This document shows positions 52,591 to 61,764 of a DNA stretch of 64,000 nt, in pieces. The notes beneath the pieces are model-generated. The model worked only from the letters and a program-made list of their open reading frames with translations. It did no database searches and was not told the origin of the DNA. Made by a program: the position numbers and the translations under genes. The DNA comes from Prorocentrum cordatum. Taxonomy: Eukaryota > Sar > Dinophyceae > Prorocentrales > Prorocentraceae. The stretch is taken from contig CAUYUJ010003414.1 of the NCBI GenBank assembly GCA_963575745.1, forward strand, positions 286,559 through 350,558, in the 5' to 3' direction. The stretch's first letter is position 1, and each line of letters starts with the position of its first letter.

Positions 52591-53474
52591 CCAATATGGG
52601 CCAATAGAGCCCGAGAGTGTCTCAAGAGGTTCCCGAAAAGCCTCGTCATCCCCTCTCCTTTTCCCTGCCTCTCCTGCTCTGTCCTGCCCCCCCCCTGCGT
52701 GCCCCCCCGAAAATTTTCCAAACCGATGCGGGGGGCAATTGGGGCAGCAGGGTCAAAATGGGCCTAAAGTGCTCTCCGAAACGTCCTCCACGAAGGCCCG
52801 AAAAGGGCAGTTCATTGATTATCCCGGATTTTCCCGTCCCATCCTGGCCCAGCCGTCGACCGCAGAAGCACTTCCAATGGGGCAGGGGGGCTAAGATGGC
52901 CTGCGACACGGCAAAGAGGGCCCCGAGAGGCCTCCAAGACGGCCCAGGATGCACCCAGCGCGCAGTCTGATAGCTTGGCCAATCTGGGGTCCAACGTTTT
53001 GCTGCAGAGACGTCTCCCCAGAGGCTCCCATGAGGTCACCTCGCGTTCCTCCTCCTCTTCGGTGTTCCCCGAAGATTGTCGAAAAGAGTTCGGAGAACGT
53101 ATGGTCCGATTTCCCAGCCAAACTCAAACCCAACTCCCGACCGCATCGGCGTTTATAGGAAGCAGGAAAATCTATTTTCAGCTGTCTGCCGAGCATTGCG
53201 CTCGGCGTCAAGTCCACATGAAATCGCGGCGCGCTGACGGGGCACCTCGCGATGGCTTGCGAGCCTGGGCATGGCCCGGGCGAGCCCGGGCATGGCCCTG
53301 GCGCATCTCCTCTTGTTGTGGGAATTGGCGTACTCTGGACGGCCCCAATCCCGTCATTGGACACGGGCTTCATGGGCCTGCTCCTCGTCTCGCGCGTGCA
53401 CGCATACTCATGTGTTCCTATGTTCTCTCTTTGTTGTCTCTTTTTCTTGACACTTCTCGCGTAATTCCCAAAAA
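52591..53474. other. Degraded repeat remnants and unassigned sequence
   Basis: Scraps of module C recur (near 52700, 52965 and 53068, the last with GTATGGTCCGATTTCCCAGC). 53160-53470 has no recognised feature except GGGCATGGCCCGGGCGAGCC duplication at about 53268-53300. Confidence 0.5.
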
Positions 53475-53929
53475 GGCTTCTCCGCCCTCGAATGGGGGGG
53501 GGGGGGTCCAGGGCTCTTCCTCTGCTTCTTACCGCATTTCGTGCAACGTGGCAATCGGCACGTGGGGCACGTGTCGAATCTGTGTTCACCATCTTCCCTG
53601 TGGCCGAAAAACTGGCCTCCATTTCTTTCTTGCAGATCCTGCGCGTCTGCTTTCGGTCCTTTGCGCTCTTCCCGCAGCTCTCGCACTGCGCGCGGTAACG
53701 CCCTCGCGAGCGCTGCTCGCAATCATGCAAAGAGTAGCTGCTTGTCACACCCTGCGCAATGCATCGTCTCTGCGTTCTTCCTGTCCTCCTCCGCCTTCTC
53801 GCAGCTCTTGCACTGCGCGGTGCGGCGCCCTCGCGAGCGTTGCTCGAAATCATGCAAGGGCAACTGATTGTCACACCCTGCGCAATGCATCGTCTCTGGC
53901 TTCTTGTCCGCCGTCCCCTGTCGATCCAT
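53475..53929 (-). pseudogene. Decayed tandem zinc-finger gene fragment (Stc1-like C-x2-C modules)
   Basis: Minus strand. The first module reads ETMHCAGCDNQLPLHDFEQR and ends AQCKSCEKAEEDRK, so C-x2-C, an aromatic residue, basic residues, C-x2-C in about 38 residues. A second copy starts ETMHCAGCDKQLL and needs a one-base frame change near 53725 to continue as LHDCEQRSRGRYRAQCESC. Further on, RRICKKEMEASFSATGKM and, in another frame, FDTCPTCRLPRCTKCGKK look like third and fourth partial modules. Similar alternating Cys-pair modules with a central F occur in Stc1-like zinc-binding domains; the family name is a best guess. At least two frame breaks make it a pseudogene, unless they are sequencing errors. 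It sits inside the higher-order repeat, just before module A at 53908, and accounts for part of the longer spacing there. Confidence 0.65.
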
Positions 53930-55075
53930 CGCAGGGGTCCCTGTCGTGCCATCGCAGGGGTTTTGGTTTTGGCTCTTTTTCCAAAAGAACTCACCCTGGG
54001 GCTTCGGCCCGTCCCGCCGGCCACCTGGAAAAGGACCCCAATTGCACGATTTTTACTCCAAGACGGCTCAAGATGGCCTCCATGATGGCCACGTTGGCCC
54101 AAGATGGCCTCCAAGTCCGCTCAAGATGGTCCAAGACGGCCTCAAAGACGACCCAAGAGAGCCCAAGACAGCCCAAAACGGCCCAAGAGGCCCCCCAGAG
54201 GCATCCAAGACGGCCCAATAGGCCTCCAAGAGGTCCTCCAGGAGGGCCCGAAGATGCCCAAATCATTGATTGTCCTTAGGTTTTCGAAGGATGTTGGCAT
54301 TCGCTTCCTCTCGGCTTTCCGACGACCCAAGACGGCCCAAGAGGCCCCCAAGATCGCCCCCACAGTGCCCAAGAGGCGTCCAAGATGGCCTCAGGACTGC
54401 CCAAGAGGCCCCCAAGACTGCCCCAAGAGGGCACAAAGACGACCCAAGCGGCCTCCAAGACGCCCAAGATGGCCTCTAAGACGGCCCTGGAGCACCCCAA
54501 AAGGGTCCCAAGTCGGCCCAGTAAGGCCCCCCAAATGGCTTCCGACGGCGTCAGACGGGCCAGGAGCCCACCAAGATGGCCGAAGTTGGCTCGAAGCTGG
54601 CCCAAGAGGCCTCCAAGACGGCCTCCAGAAGGCCAGAACCAGCACACAATACTGATGTTCCCTAGGGGGTTGAAGGAATGTGGCATGTGCTTCTTTTCGG
54701 CCTTCCGAAGGCCCGATACGGCCCACGAGCCCCCAAAGATCGCCCAAAGATCGCCCAACATGCCTCCAAAATGGCCCCAGAACGGCCCAAGAGGCCCCCA
54801 AGACGGCACCAAGAGGCCCCCAAAACGGCCCAAGAGGCTTCTAAGACGCCCAAGATGGCCTCCAAGACGGCCCTGGAACATTCCAAGAGGGCCCCAAGTC
54901 GGCTCAGAGAGGCCCCCCAAACGGCTTCCGACGGCGTCGGACGGGCCAGGGGCCCACCAAGACGGCCGAAGATGGCACTAAGATGGCCCAAGACGGCCCA
55001 AGAGGCCTCCAAGAGGGCCTCTCCAGGAAGGCCCGAAAAGGCCCAACCCATTGATTTTCCATTAGTTCCCCACAT
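53908..55075 (+). repeat. Higher-order repeat, last segment of cluster 3 (A-B-B-partial B)
   Basis: Module A at 53908-54032, B cores near 54297 and 54682, and a third B cut off near 55060 (GATTTTCCATTAGTTCCC). Then unrelated sequence leads to the pentanucleotide tract. Confidence 0.85.
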
Positions 55076-55149
55076 CCTGAGTGGGGTTCTTGTTTTCCCA
55101 GAACACCCGTTCCTTCCCACCCACCTCCCGCTCCATCTTCCATACAGCA

Positions 55150-55435
55150 CAATATTATTCCTACCACACACACTGTACCATACCATAGTTCCTACCACAC
55201 ATACCATACCATACCATACCATACCATACCATACCATACCATACCACACCATACGTACCATACCGTACCATACCATACCATGGCATACCATAGCATACCA
55301 TACCATATCACACCAATGCCACACCGTACCATACCATACCATACCTCCAGTACCATACCATACCATATCATACCATACCGTACCATACCATACCTACCAT
55401 ACCATTCCATACCACTCCATACCGAAAACCATACT
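55150..55435 (+). repeat. (CCATA)n pentanucleotide tract
   Basis: Imperfect ACCAT/CCATA units with occasional CCGTA and CTACC variants. The minus strand gives Tyr/Gly/Met/Trp-rich frames of no coding meaning. Confidence 0.95.
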
Positions 55436-56246
55436 ACTTACATGGTTTCGTGCCCCTCCCACCCCTCCAGGGAGGCCCCGCCTGAGCGAGGAGGGTATCG
55501 GAATACCATACTATTTACATGGTTTCGTGCCCCTCCCACCCCTCCAGGGAGGCCCCGCCTGAGCGAGGAGGGTATCGGAAAACCATACTATTTACATGGT
55601 TTCGTGCCCCTCCCACCCCTCCAGGGAGGCCCCGCCTGAGCGAGGAGGGTATCGGAATACCATACTATTTACATGGTTTCGTGCCCCTCCCACCCCTCCA
55701 GGGAGGCCCCGCCTGAGCGAGGAGGGTATCGGAATACCATACTATTTACATGGTTTCGTGCCCCTCCCACCCCTCCAGGGAGGCCCCGCCTGAGCGAGGA
55801 GGGTATCGGAATACCATACTATTTACATGGTTTCGTGCCCCTCCCACCCCTCCAGGGAGGCCCCGCCTGAGCGAGGAGGGTATCGGAAAACCATACTATT
55901 TACATGGTTTCGTGCCCCTCCCACCCCTCCAGGGAGGCCCCGCCTGAGCGAGGAGGGTATCGGAATACCATACTATTTACATGGTTTCGTGCCCCTCCCA
56001 CCCCTCCAGGGAGGCCCCGCCTGAGCGAGGAGGGTATCGGAATACCATACTATTTACATGGTTTCGTGCCCCTCCCACCCTCCAGGGAGGCCCCGCCTGA
56101 GCGAGGAGGGTATCGGAAACCATACTATTTACATGGTTTCGTGCCCCTCCCACCCCTCCAGGGAGGCCCCGCCTGAGCGAGGAGGGTATCCGAAAACCAT
56201 ACTATTTACATGGTTCCGTGCCCCTCCCACCCCTCCAGGGAGCTGG
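55431..56246 (+). repeat. 77-bp satellite, 11 copies
   Basis: TTACATGGTTTCGTGCCCC recurs at 77-bp steps from about 55438. Ten copies are nearly identical. One step of 76 follows a single-base loss (CCCACCCTCC for CCCACCCCTCC), and the last copy breaks off after CCTCCAGGGAG. Each unit contains the small palindrome CCTCCAGGGAGG and begins with ATACCATACTATT, which matches the preceding pentanucleotide. 77 is not a multiple of three, so each 65-residue frame reads three units in three frames. Confidence 0.97.
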
Positions 56247-56711
56247 CGGGGCCTCCGGCGCCGCCTTCTGGCGCGCTCCGCGCACCAGCCGACAGCACTG
56301 GAAGGTGAAGCCATTGACCACACACGTGCTTCCCCAACCACCCCGTGGGCTTGGGTCCTCGTGTGGATGAAGGGGCCCAAGGCCACACACACACACACAC
56401 AAATGCACACAAATATACAAAAGGATTCCCGAGCTTTTCCCGTATTTCCTGGGTGTTTATGTCTTCCCCCCCACTTCCCATATTTTCCCATCTGTTCCTG
56501 GGAGTCGATGATGAATTGTGTCTGTGTGTTCTTTCCCCTCCTGAGTTGAAGAAGACACAGCGGCCGGCGTCCCACGGCACGTCCCCGATCTGGCACACAC
56601 CCCCCTCGCACGCCTCGCCGCCCCATGGGGGAGCGCCGCCGCAGGCCCCCTGTGAGAGGGTCCGCGGCTCCCCGCCCACCGCACGTCAATGTCGGCGCAC
56701 CGCCCACACTC
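56247..56711. other. Gene-free spacer
   Basis: 56230-56292 has the FB-5-type core GGCGCGCTCCGCGCACC. A short (CA)n lies at 56385-56402. No gene recognised. Confidence 0.45.
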
Positions 56712-56878
56712 GGCCACGCGCAGAGGGGGGTGGGGGGAGCGGGGAGGGCTTCTTAGAAGCGCCCCTGCTTTTTAGAAGCCGCGGGCCTTTTCTATAGATG
56801 TAAGGCCGGCGCCTTCTAAGAAGCAGCCTCCTTCTAAGAAGCCCTCCCCCCTCCCTCCATCCCCTTGTGCGCACCGCC
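56712..56878 (+). mobile_element. Foldback element family FB-2, copy 3
   Basis: 167 bp. Starts GGCCACGCGCAGAGGGG and ends CCCCTTGTGCGCACCGCC. Contains four copies of CTTCTTAGAAG/CTTCTAAGAAG-type palindromes. Confidence 0.65.
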
Positions 56879-57091
56879 AACACACGCTTCGTGGTCCCAT
56901 GGGGTGGACCAGGGCCCACCCCACCTGCGGCCCCAGGGGGCTTAGCGCATACCAGGAAACCAGGCGCGGGCTCTGCGTGGTTTGCGCGACGGCGCCCGAT
57001 GGGCCGCGGCGCAGCATGGAGGGCCGCAGGTGGGATGGTGACGTGAGCTTGGGGGGGCCGACAGGGAGCTCCACGGAGGGCCCCACTCGCC
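56879..57091. other. Gene-free spacer
   Basis: No recognised feature. Confidence 0.4.
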
Positions 57092-57208
57092 ATCGCTCGG
57101 ACGTCCATTCCCTGTGTTTTTTTCAGTTTCGTGCGTGGATTTCTCGCCAAATGATCAAGGATGCTCCTCGATGGTCCGCCGAGAAAAAAATGCACACGTC
57201 CGAGCGAT
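57092..57208 (+). mobile_element. Foldback element family FB-3, copy
   Basis: ATCGCTCGGACGT at the left and ACGTCCGAGCGAT at the right form a perfect 13-bp inverted repeat. Interior as in the family: T run, TTTCGTGCGTGG, AGGATGCTCCTCGATGGTCC, A run. 117 bp. Confidence 0.9.
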
Positions 57209-57589
57209 GCCAGGCCCAATGGCAGGGTCCCGTAGCCACCATCCTCAAGCAGCGACGCGCGCACCTCCAGTGTAGCTGCACTCCCGCGGCGGCCGCTCCC
57301 ACGGCGGGCAGGCACGCCGACCGGGCCGGCTTGAGCAATGGGGGGGGCTTCGCTCGCTTAGTGAGTGGCTTGAGCCCAAAGGGCTACGGACCCTTTTCTC
57401 ATCCTCCTCCTCCTCCTCCTCCTCCTCCTCTTTATCCTCCCCCTCCTCAGCCTCCTGCTTATCCGCCACTTCACCCTGATTGCGCATCACACGATGAGGT
57501 CATATTTTCCGTCCAGGCCCGCGAGGACAACCGTCGGCGAACGGGGGGAAACAGCAGCGCAGTGGGAAGGGATGCGTGGGAGGCCCCTA
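57209..57589. other. Gene-free spacer with CTC tract
   Basis: CTC run at about 57398-57435. No gene recognised. Confidence 0.5.
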
Positions 57590-57655
57590 TCCCCCAGGGT
57601 GCGTTCTGACCAGAACTTCGGGGCGAATCCAGCGGTGGCGACGGGAGCCTACCAG
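57590..57655 (-). pseudogene. Short fragment shared with the endonuclease remnant at 60150
   Basis: The minus strand reads APVATAGFAPKFWSERTLG, alignable to LVATAGFAWKSRSDRTPG at 60150-60205. Both contain GCGAATCCAGCGGTGGCGAC on the plus strand. Too short to show its own domain; called by similarity to the longer fragment. Confidence 0.4.
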
Positions 57656-57935
57656 GAGGCCCCTCCAGAGCGACAAATGAGGCGAGGTCAGCAGCGGTGT
57701 CATCACCTACTTCTTCTCTGACATCTTTCAGCGGCGTCGACGTCGAGGACGACGGTCGACAGACGTCGGCGGCGGGGGCGCGCCTGCTGCGTGTCGGGAT
57801 CCTGCGCCCCCCGCAGGCCCGCGGCGTCCGGCCCGGAGGGCCCGCGCCCCTCCAGGAAGGCCCGCAGGCCAGCCTCGCGGCGGGGGAGGCGAGGGTCCCG
57901 CAGGGAGACCGGCCCATGCTGTCGAGTTCTTCACT

Positions 57936-58062
57936 CTCTTGCACAGCTGCGCTCCAGAGCTCGGAGCCCTTCGTTCTCTTGCACAGCCGTGCTCTGGAGC
58001 TCGGAGCGCTCCGTTCTCTTGCACAGCTGTGCCCTAGAGCTCGGAGCCCTGTGCTCTCGTCG
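57936..58062 (+). repeat. 40-bp tandem repeat, three units
   Basis: CTTGCACAGC at 57938, 57978 and 58018, each followed by GCTCNAGAGCTCGGAGC. A fourth, diverged unit is at about 59010-59040 (CTGCGCAACTGTGCTCTAGAGC). Confidence 0.9.
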
Positions 58063-59085
58063 TGGTTGCCGTCGTTCGTCCCTGGCCCTCGCCCCAGACG
58101 CTCCTCTGGCTCCTGGCCCCGTCCCCAGCTCCGCCCTGGCCGCCCCAACCGACCTCAGTCCCTCTCCTGCCCCTGGTCTCTAGGTGCCAGCCCCCCCTGG
58201 CCCCGGACCTATACAACTGTTCTCGTCGTGCTCGTCGCCAGCCTCCCCCTGGCCCCTGGCCCCAGCCCTCCTCTGATATTCGCCTCAGACCCTCTTCTGG
58301 CCCTGGCTCAGGTCCCTGCCTCCCTGGCCCAGGACCTCCGTATTTTCGTCGTCGTTCGTTCCTGGCCCTGGCCCCAGTCCCCCCCGGCCCTGGTTCCAGC
58401 CCTCCTTCTGGCCCTGATCCCAGCCCCCGTGGCCATGGTCTCGGCCCTCCTCTGGCCCTCGGCCCAGGCCCTCCTCGGGTCCTGGTCGAGGTCCCACTCT
58501 CCTGGCCACGGACCTCTTTACTTTCGTCGTTGCTCGTCTCTGGCCTTGTCCCTGGCCTCCCCCCTGGCCCTGAACTAGGTCCCAGCACCCTGGCACCAGA
58601 GCTCTTTCTTTTCGTCGTGGTCGCCGTCGTTCGTCCCTGGCCCTGGCCCCTGGTCCCTCTCTGGCCCTGGTCCCAACTTTCCATGTGGCCATGGTCCCGG
58701 CCCCCCTCTGGCCCTCGCCCCGGACCCCCGACTGGCCCTGGTCGAGTAAGTCCCGGCCTCCTGACCAAGGACCTCCTTACTTTCGTCGTGCTCGTTGTCG
58801 TTCGTCCCTGGCCCTGGCCCTGTGTGTGCCTTGGCCCCTGGCCCTGGTCCCCATATCATTGTGTTCGTCGTCGTCGTGGTCGTCGTCGATCGTCCCTGGC
58901 TCTGGCCCTGGTCCTAGCCTTCCTGTGGCCCTCCTCTGGCCCTCGCCCCAGAGCCTCCCTCACTCTGGTCTAGGTCCCAGCTCCCCTGGCTGCGAACACC
59001 TCTATTCTCCTGCGCAACTGTGCTCTAGAGCTCAAAGCCCGCCATTTTCGTCGTCGTTCGTTCGCTCGTCGCTTCCCTGGCCCCC
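58063..59085 (+). repeat. CCCTGGCC minisatellite with TTTCGTCGT punctuation
   Basis: CCCTGGCCCTGGCCCC-type words, interrupted by TTTTCGTCGTCGTTCGTCCC-type segments near 58057, 58220, 58349, 58517, 58608, 58783, 58866 and 59045. The steps are irregular, alternating roughly 165-180 and 85-130 bp. No gene: frames are Pro/Leu/Gly-rich repeat translation. Confidence 0.85.
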
Positions 59086-59227
59086 GTGCCCCTACCCTCT
59101 CGCGATGGCCAGGATGGCCCCAAGAGAACGCCAGGATGCCCCCGAGAAAGCCCCCCCTTCCGCACCCCGCCTCGCCTGGCCCGCGCCCTCCCTCGTGCAA
59201 GAGCCAGGGTATGTGTGCCACGTGTTT

Positions 59228-59268
<41 letters not shown>

Positions 59269-59514
59269 CGCCTCGTCGACCATCCAGACCTTCCTGACCC
59301 CAGGCCCCGCATACTGGCCCCGAAAGGCCCGAAGAACCACCGAGATAGCCCCAGCATGGCTCCAAGTGCTCCCCCTCCTCGTCGCCCTCCCAGTGCAAGA
59401 GCCAGGGCATGCGTGCCACGTGTTGTCGTCGCCCTTCGTCTGTTCGCTCGTCGCCCCGCCCCGGCCCCCCCCCCCTGCCCCCGCCTCACGCGATGGTCGT
59501 GATGCCTCCCTTGC

Positions 59515-59606
59515 CATCGCTCAAACGTCCACTCCCCGTGCATTCGCTTTTTTTCTTTCTTCTTTTCCAAGTGATCCAGGATAAAAATGCACACGCCCGA
59601 GCGATG
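59515..59606 (+). mobile_element. Foldback element family FB-3, short copy
   Basis: ATCGCTCAAACGT at the left and ACGCCCGAGCGAT at the right. The interior lacks the GATGCTCCTCGATGG block, giving about 92 bp. It lies 15 bp before a full copy in the same orientation. Confidence 0.8.
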
Positions 59607-59621
59607 CCCAGCCCACTGGCT

Positions 59622-59742
59622 ATCGCTCGGACGTCCATTCCCTGTGTTTTTTTTTCGGTTTCGTGCGTGTTTTTTTCGCTGAGTAACCGAGGATGCTCCT
59701 CGATGGTCCTCGCCAAAAGAAAAATGCACACGTCCGAGCGAT
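59622..59742 (+). mobile_element. Foldback element family FB-3, full copy
   Basis: Perfect 13-bp inverted repeat ATCGCTCGGACGT / ACGTCCGAGCGAT. Interior contains a T run, CGGTTTCGTGCGTG, the small hairpin GAGGATGCTCCTC and an A run. 121 bp. Confidence 0.9.
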
Positions 59743-59921
59743 GCCCAGCGCAAGGAGAACACCAAGACGGCCCCAAGAACGGCCCCCCCTCCCCACCCCG
59801 CCTCGCCCGCTCCCCTCCCCCGTGCGGGAGCCAGGGCCCGCGCGTGCCGCCTGCCAGCGCAACCGGATCCGCCACCGTGCCGCTGGGCACGGAGGAGGCG
59901 TGCCCCTAGATGGCCCCCCCT

Positions 59922-60000
59922 CCGAGGAGGAGGAGGAGGAGGAGGAGGAGGAGGAGGAGGAGGAGGAGAGGGAGGAGGAAGAGGAGGAGGAGGAGGAGGA
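59922..60000 (+). repeat. (GGA)n microsatellite
   Basis: GAG/GGA run of about 78 bp. Confidence 0.95.
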
Positions 60001-60079
60001 CCCAAGCCCCGGGGCCGCCAAGCAGCCGCGGTCGCGGGAGGCGACTCGGAGGACGAGTCGGGCTGCGAGTGCAGCGATG

Positions 60080-60530
60080 GGGGCTGAGGGGGATCGGTCG
60101 CTGTTTTTGGGGGATCTCAAGGGGTACCGACGCCGCTACTCCCCAGACCTCTCCTGGGGTGCGGTCTGACCTGGATTTCCAGGCGAATCCAGCGGTGGCG
60201 ACGAGGGAGCCTTCCCAGTTGCCTGCAATAGCTGAAGACAGGATAGCCTTCCACCCATGGCGCGCACACCAAGAGGTCGCCTCACGAATAGCCGCATCGC
60301 TCACGATGTGATGTTCCTGAAGGCAGACCACGTGCGACTCCGTCCTGCTGAGCCATCCCTTGAGCGAATTCCAGCAGGTCGCGTTGCATGAAAACGAAGG
60401 AAGGGTAGCGGTATGGGTACCTCTTCCTCCCCCGAGTGGGATCGGCCGCTCTTTTTATGGGGATATCCAGACGTACCGATACCGCCACTCCCTAGACCTC
60501 TCATGGGGTGCGTTCTGACCTTCTAGGAGG
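60080..60530 (+). repeat. 83-bp direct duplication flanking the endonuclease fragment
   Basis: 60083-60166 and 60432-60516 share GGGATCGG, GGGGATCTCAAGGGGTACCG or GGGGATATCCAGACGTACCG, GCCGCTACTCCC or GCCACTCCC, and CTCTCCTGGGGTGCGGTCTG or CTCTCATGGGGTGCGTTCTG. A third trace of the end (GGTGCGTTCTGACC) is at 57598. Confidence 0.75.
60150..60403 (-). pseudogene. Fragment of LINE apurinic-type endonuclease (N-terminal part)
   Basis: The minus strand from about 60403 reads SFSCNATCWNSLKGWLSRTE, then SHVVCLQEHHIVSDAAIREA, then SWCARHGWKAILSSAIAGN and LVATAGFAWKSRSDRTPG. The opening Asn and the Glu of LQEHH are the expected first metal-binding and catalytic residues of exonuclease-endonuclease-phosphatase domains of LINEs. 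The QEH block matches the endonuclease stub of the plus-strand copy (IMLVQEHCLTSD at about 7580-7615). The fragment ends before the remaining catalytic motifs. No start codon in the main frame; truncated at both ends. Confidence 0.75.
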
Positions 60531-60879
60531 CCTTCCAGGAGGCCCCACAAGGGGAAAACGAGGGGGGGAGGGAAGGGAGGGAGGGAAGGAAGGGAGACGA
60601 AGAGGAGGAGGAAGGAGGCAGAGGACCTGAGGCTCGAGAGGGCCGCAGCGGCTATAAAAAACAGGGCGCCTCGAGGACAGAGCAGCGCTAAACGCTGTGG
60701 AACCGTCCCAGGGTGCCCCGCCTCGCGGTCTGCCGACCCGCCTCGAGGTGTCCTGGGTACCTCTTCCTCCCCCGAGTTCTTCCTGTCTTTTCTCTTCCGG
60801 GGCCTCGGGCCGCCGGCACCGCCGGCCACCGCCACGCCTCCCTCCCGAGGGCAGGGCTGAACCTCAACGGTGCTCTTAG
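60531..60879. other. Gene-free spacer
   Basis: GGAAGGGAGG purine run at 60558-60625. GGGTACCTCTTCCTCCCCCG occurs at both 60414 and 60756. No gene recognised. Confidence 0.45.
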
Positions 60880-61405
60880 TGTTCGTTCTGTCTTCGTTTT
60901 CCCTCGTCTTCGTGTTAGTTCTGGCTTCGACGGTGCCTTCGTGTCAATTCTGGCTTCGATCCGCCTTTACCGCAAAACGAGATCGAAACGAACACGGCCC
61001 ACGAGATCGCCACAACACACCGCTTGGGTCCAAGCCCGGCCTCCCGAGCGGTCTGTTTTCGTTCTCCCTCGTTTGGGCTTCGATCCGCCTCTGCCGCAGA
61101 ACGACATCGAAACGAACGCGGCCCACGACATCGCCACAACACACCGCTTGGGTCCAAGCCCTGCCTCCCGAGCGGCCTGGTTTCGTTCTCCCTCGTCTTG
61201 GCTTCGATCCGCTCTTATACCGCAGAACGAGATCGAAACGACCACGGCCCACGAAAGCGCCAAAGCACCGTTCTCGCTCTGTCTTCGTTTTCCCTCGTCT
61301 TGGCCTCGAGCCGCCCTTATACCGCAGAACGACATCGAAACGACCACGGCCCACGACATCGCCACAAAACACACCGCTTCAGGTCCAAGCTCCGCCTCCC
61401 GAGGA
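60880..61405 (+). repeat. 124-bp tandem repeat, four units
   Basis: CTTCGATCCGCC or variants at 60954, 61078, 61202 and 61304 (steps 124, 124, 102). Each is followed by CCGCARAACGANATCGAAAC, GGCCCACGAN and, except in the short third unit, CCGCTTGGGTCCAAGC. The third unit has lost about 22 bp. Confidence 0.92.
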
Positions 61406-61552
61406 GGGGGCCCGGGCCCCAAAGACGCTCCAGCCTCCCAGGGCCTGGGCGCGTGCCCCTCGGGGGAAGCCCACCGCGGGCCTCCCCCTGGGGCTCCCCC
61501 GGCAGCTCGTCGCGCGGCCTCCTGCGGGCCCGAAGGGGGCCCCCCACACTTT
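61406..61552. other. GC-rich spacer
   Basis: No recognised feature. Confidence 0.4.
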
Positions 61553-61763
61553 GGATGCCCGAAATGGGTACGGAAAGAATGGGTACAATGCCCAACAGCA
61601 ACTGTTGTCCCAAACCAACAGCGGCCGCTGTTGGGCGGGCGGCCTCCTGTCTCGGCTGGATGGACACAGGCCGCGGCGGCGCGGACAGCGAGTCCTGTTC
61701 AGAATGGACAAGAACTGCTGTTAGGCATTGTACCCATTCTTTCCGTACCCATTTCGGGCGTCC
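61553..61763. mobile_element. Foldback element FB-7, near-perfect 58-bp arms
   Basis: The left arm (61553-61611) and right arm (61706-61763) are inverse copies. Both contain GCCCGAAATGGGTACGGAAA and GAATGGGTACAATGCC, with only a few mismatches over about 58 bp. The loop holds the palindrome CAACAGCGGCCGCTGTTG (61618-61635). No coding capacity. The high arm identity suggests a recent insertion or ongoing arm homogenisation. Confidence 0.85.
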
Positions 61764-61764
61764 A

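Larger units (their letters stand above)
59095..59860 (+). repeat. Three dispersed copies of a roughly 110-135 bp segment
   Basis: GCAAGAGCCAGGGTATGTGT (about 59198), GCAAGAGCCAGGGCATGCGT (about 59396) and GCGGGAGCCAGGGCCCGCGC (about 59822) mark three copies with CACCCCGCCTCGCC or similar upstream. (TCG)n lies at 59228-59276 and two FB-3 elements sit between copies 2 and 3. Confidence 0.6.

Noticed and set aside
55431-56246. A repeated 65-residue protein (MVSCPSHPSREAPPERGGY...)
   Set aside because: The unit is 77 bp, so each frame reads three consecutive units in three frames and then stops. This is a satellite, not a gene family.
60650-60662. TATAAAA-like string GGCTATAAAAAAC as a promoter
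   Set aside because: Dinoflagellate core promoters generally do not use a canonical TATA box, and no gene lies downstream.
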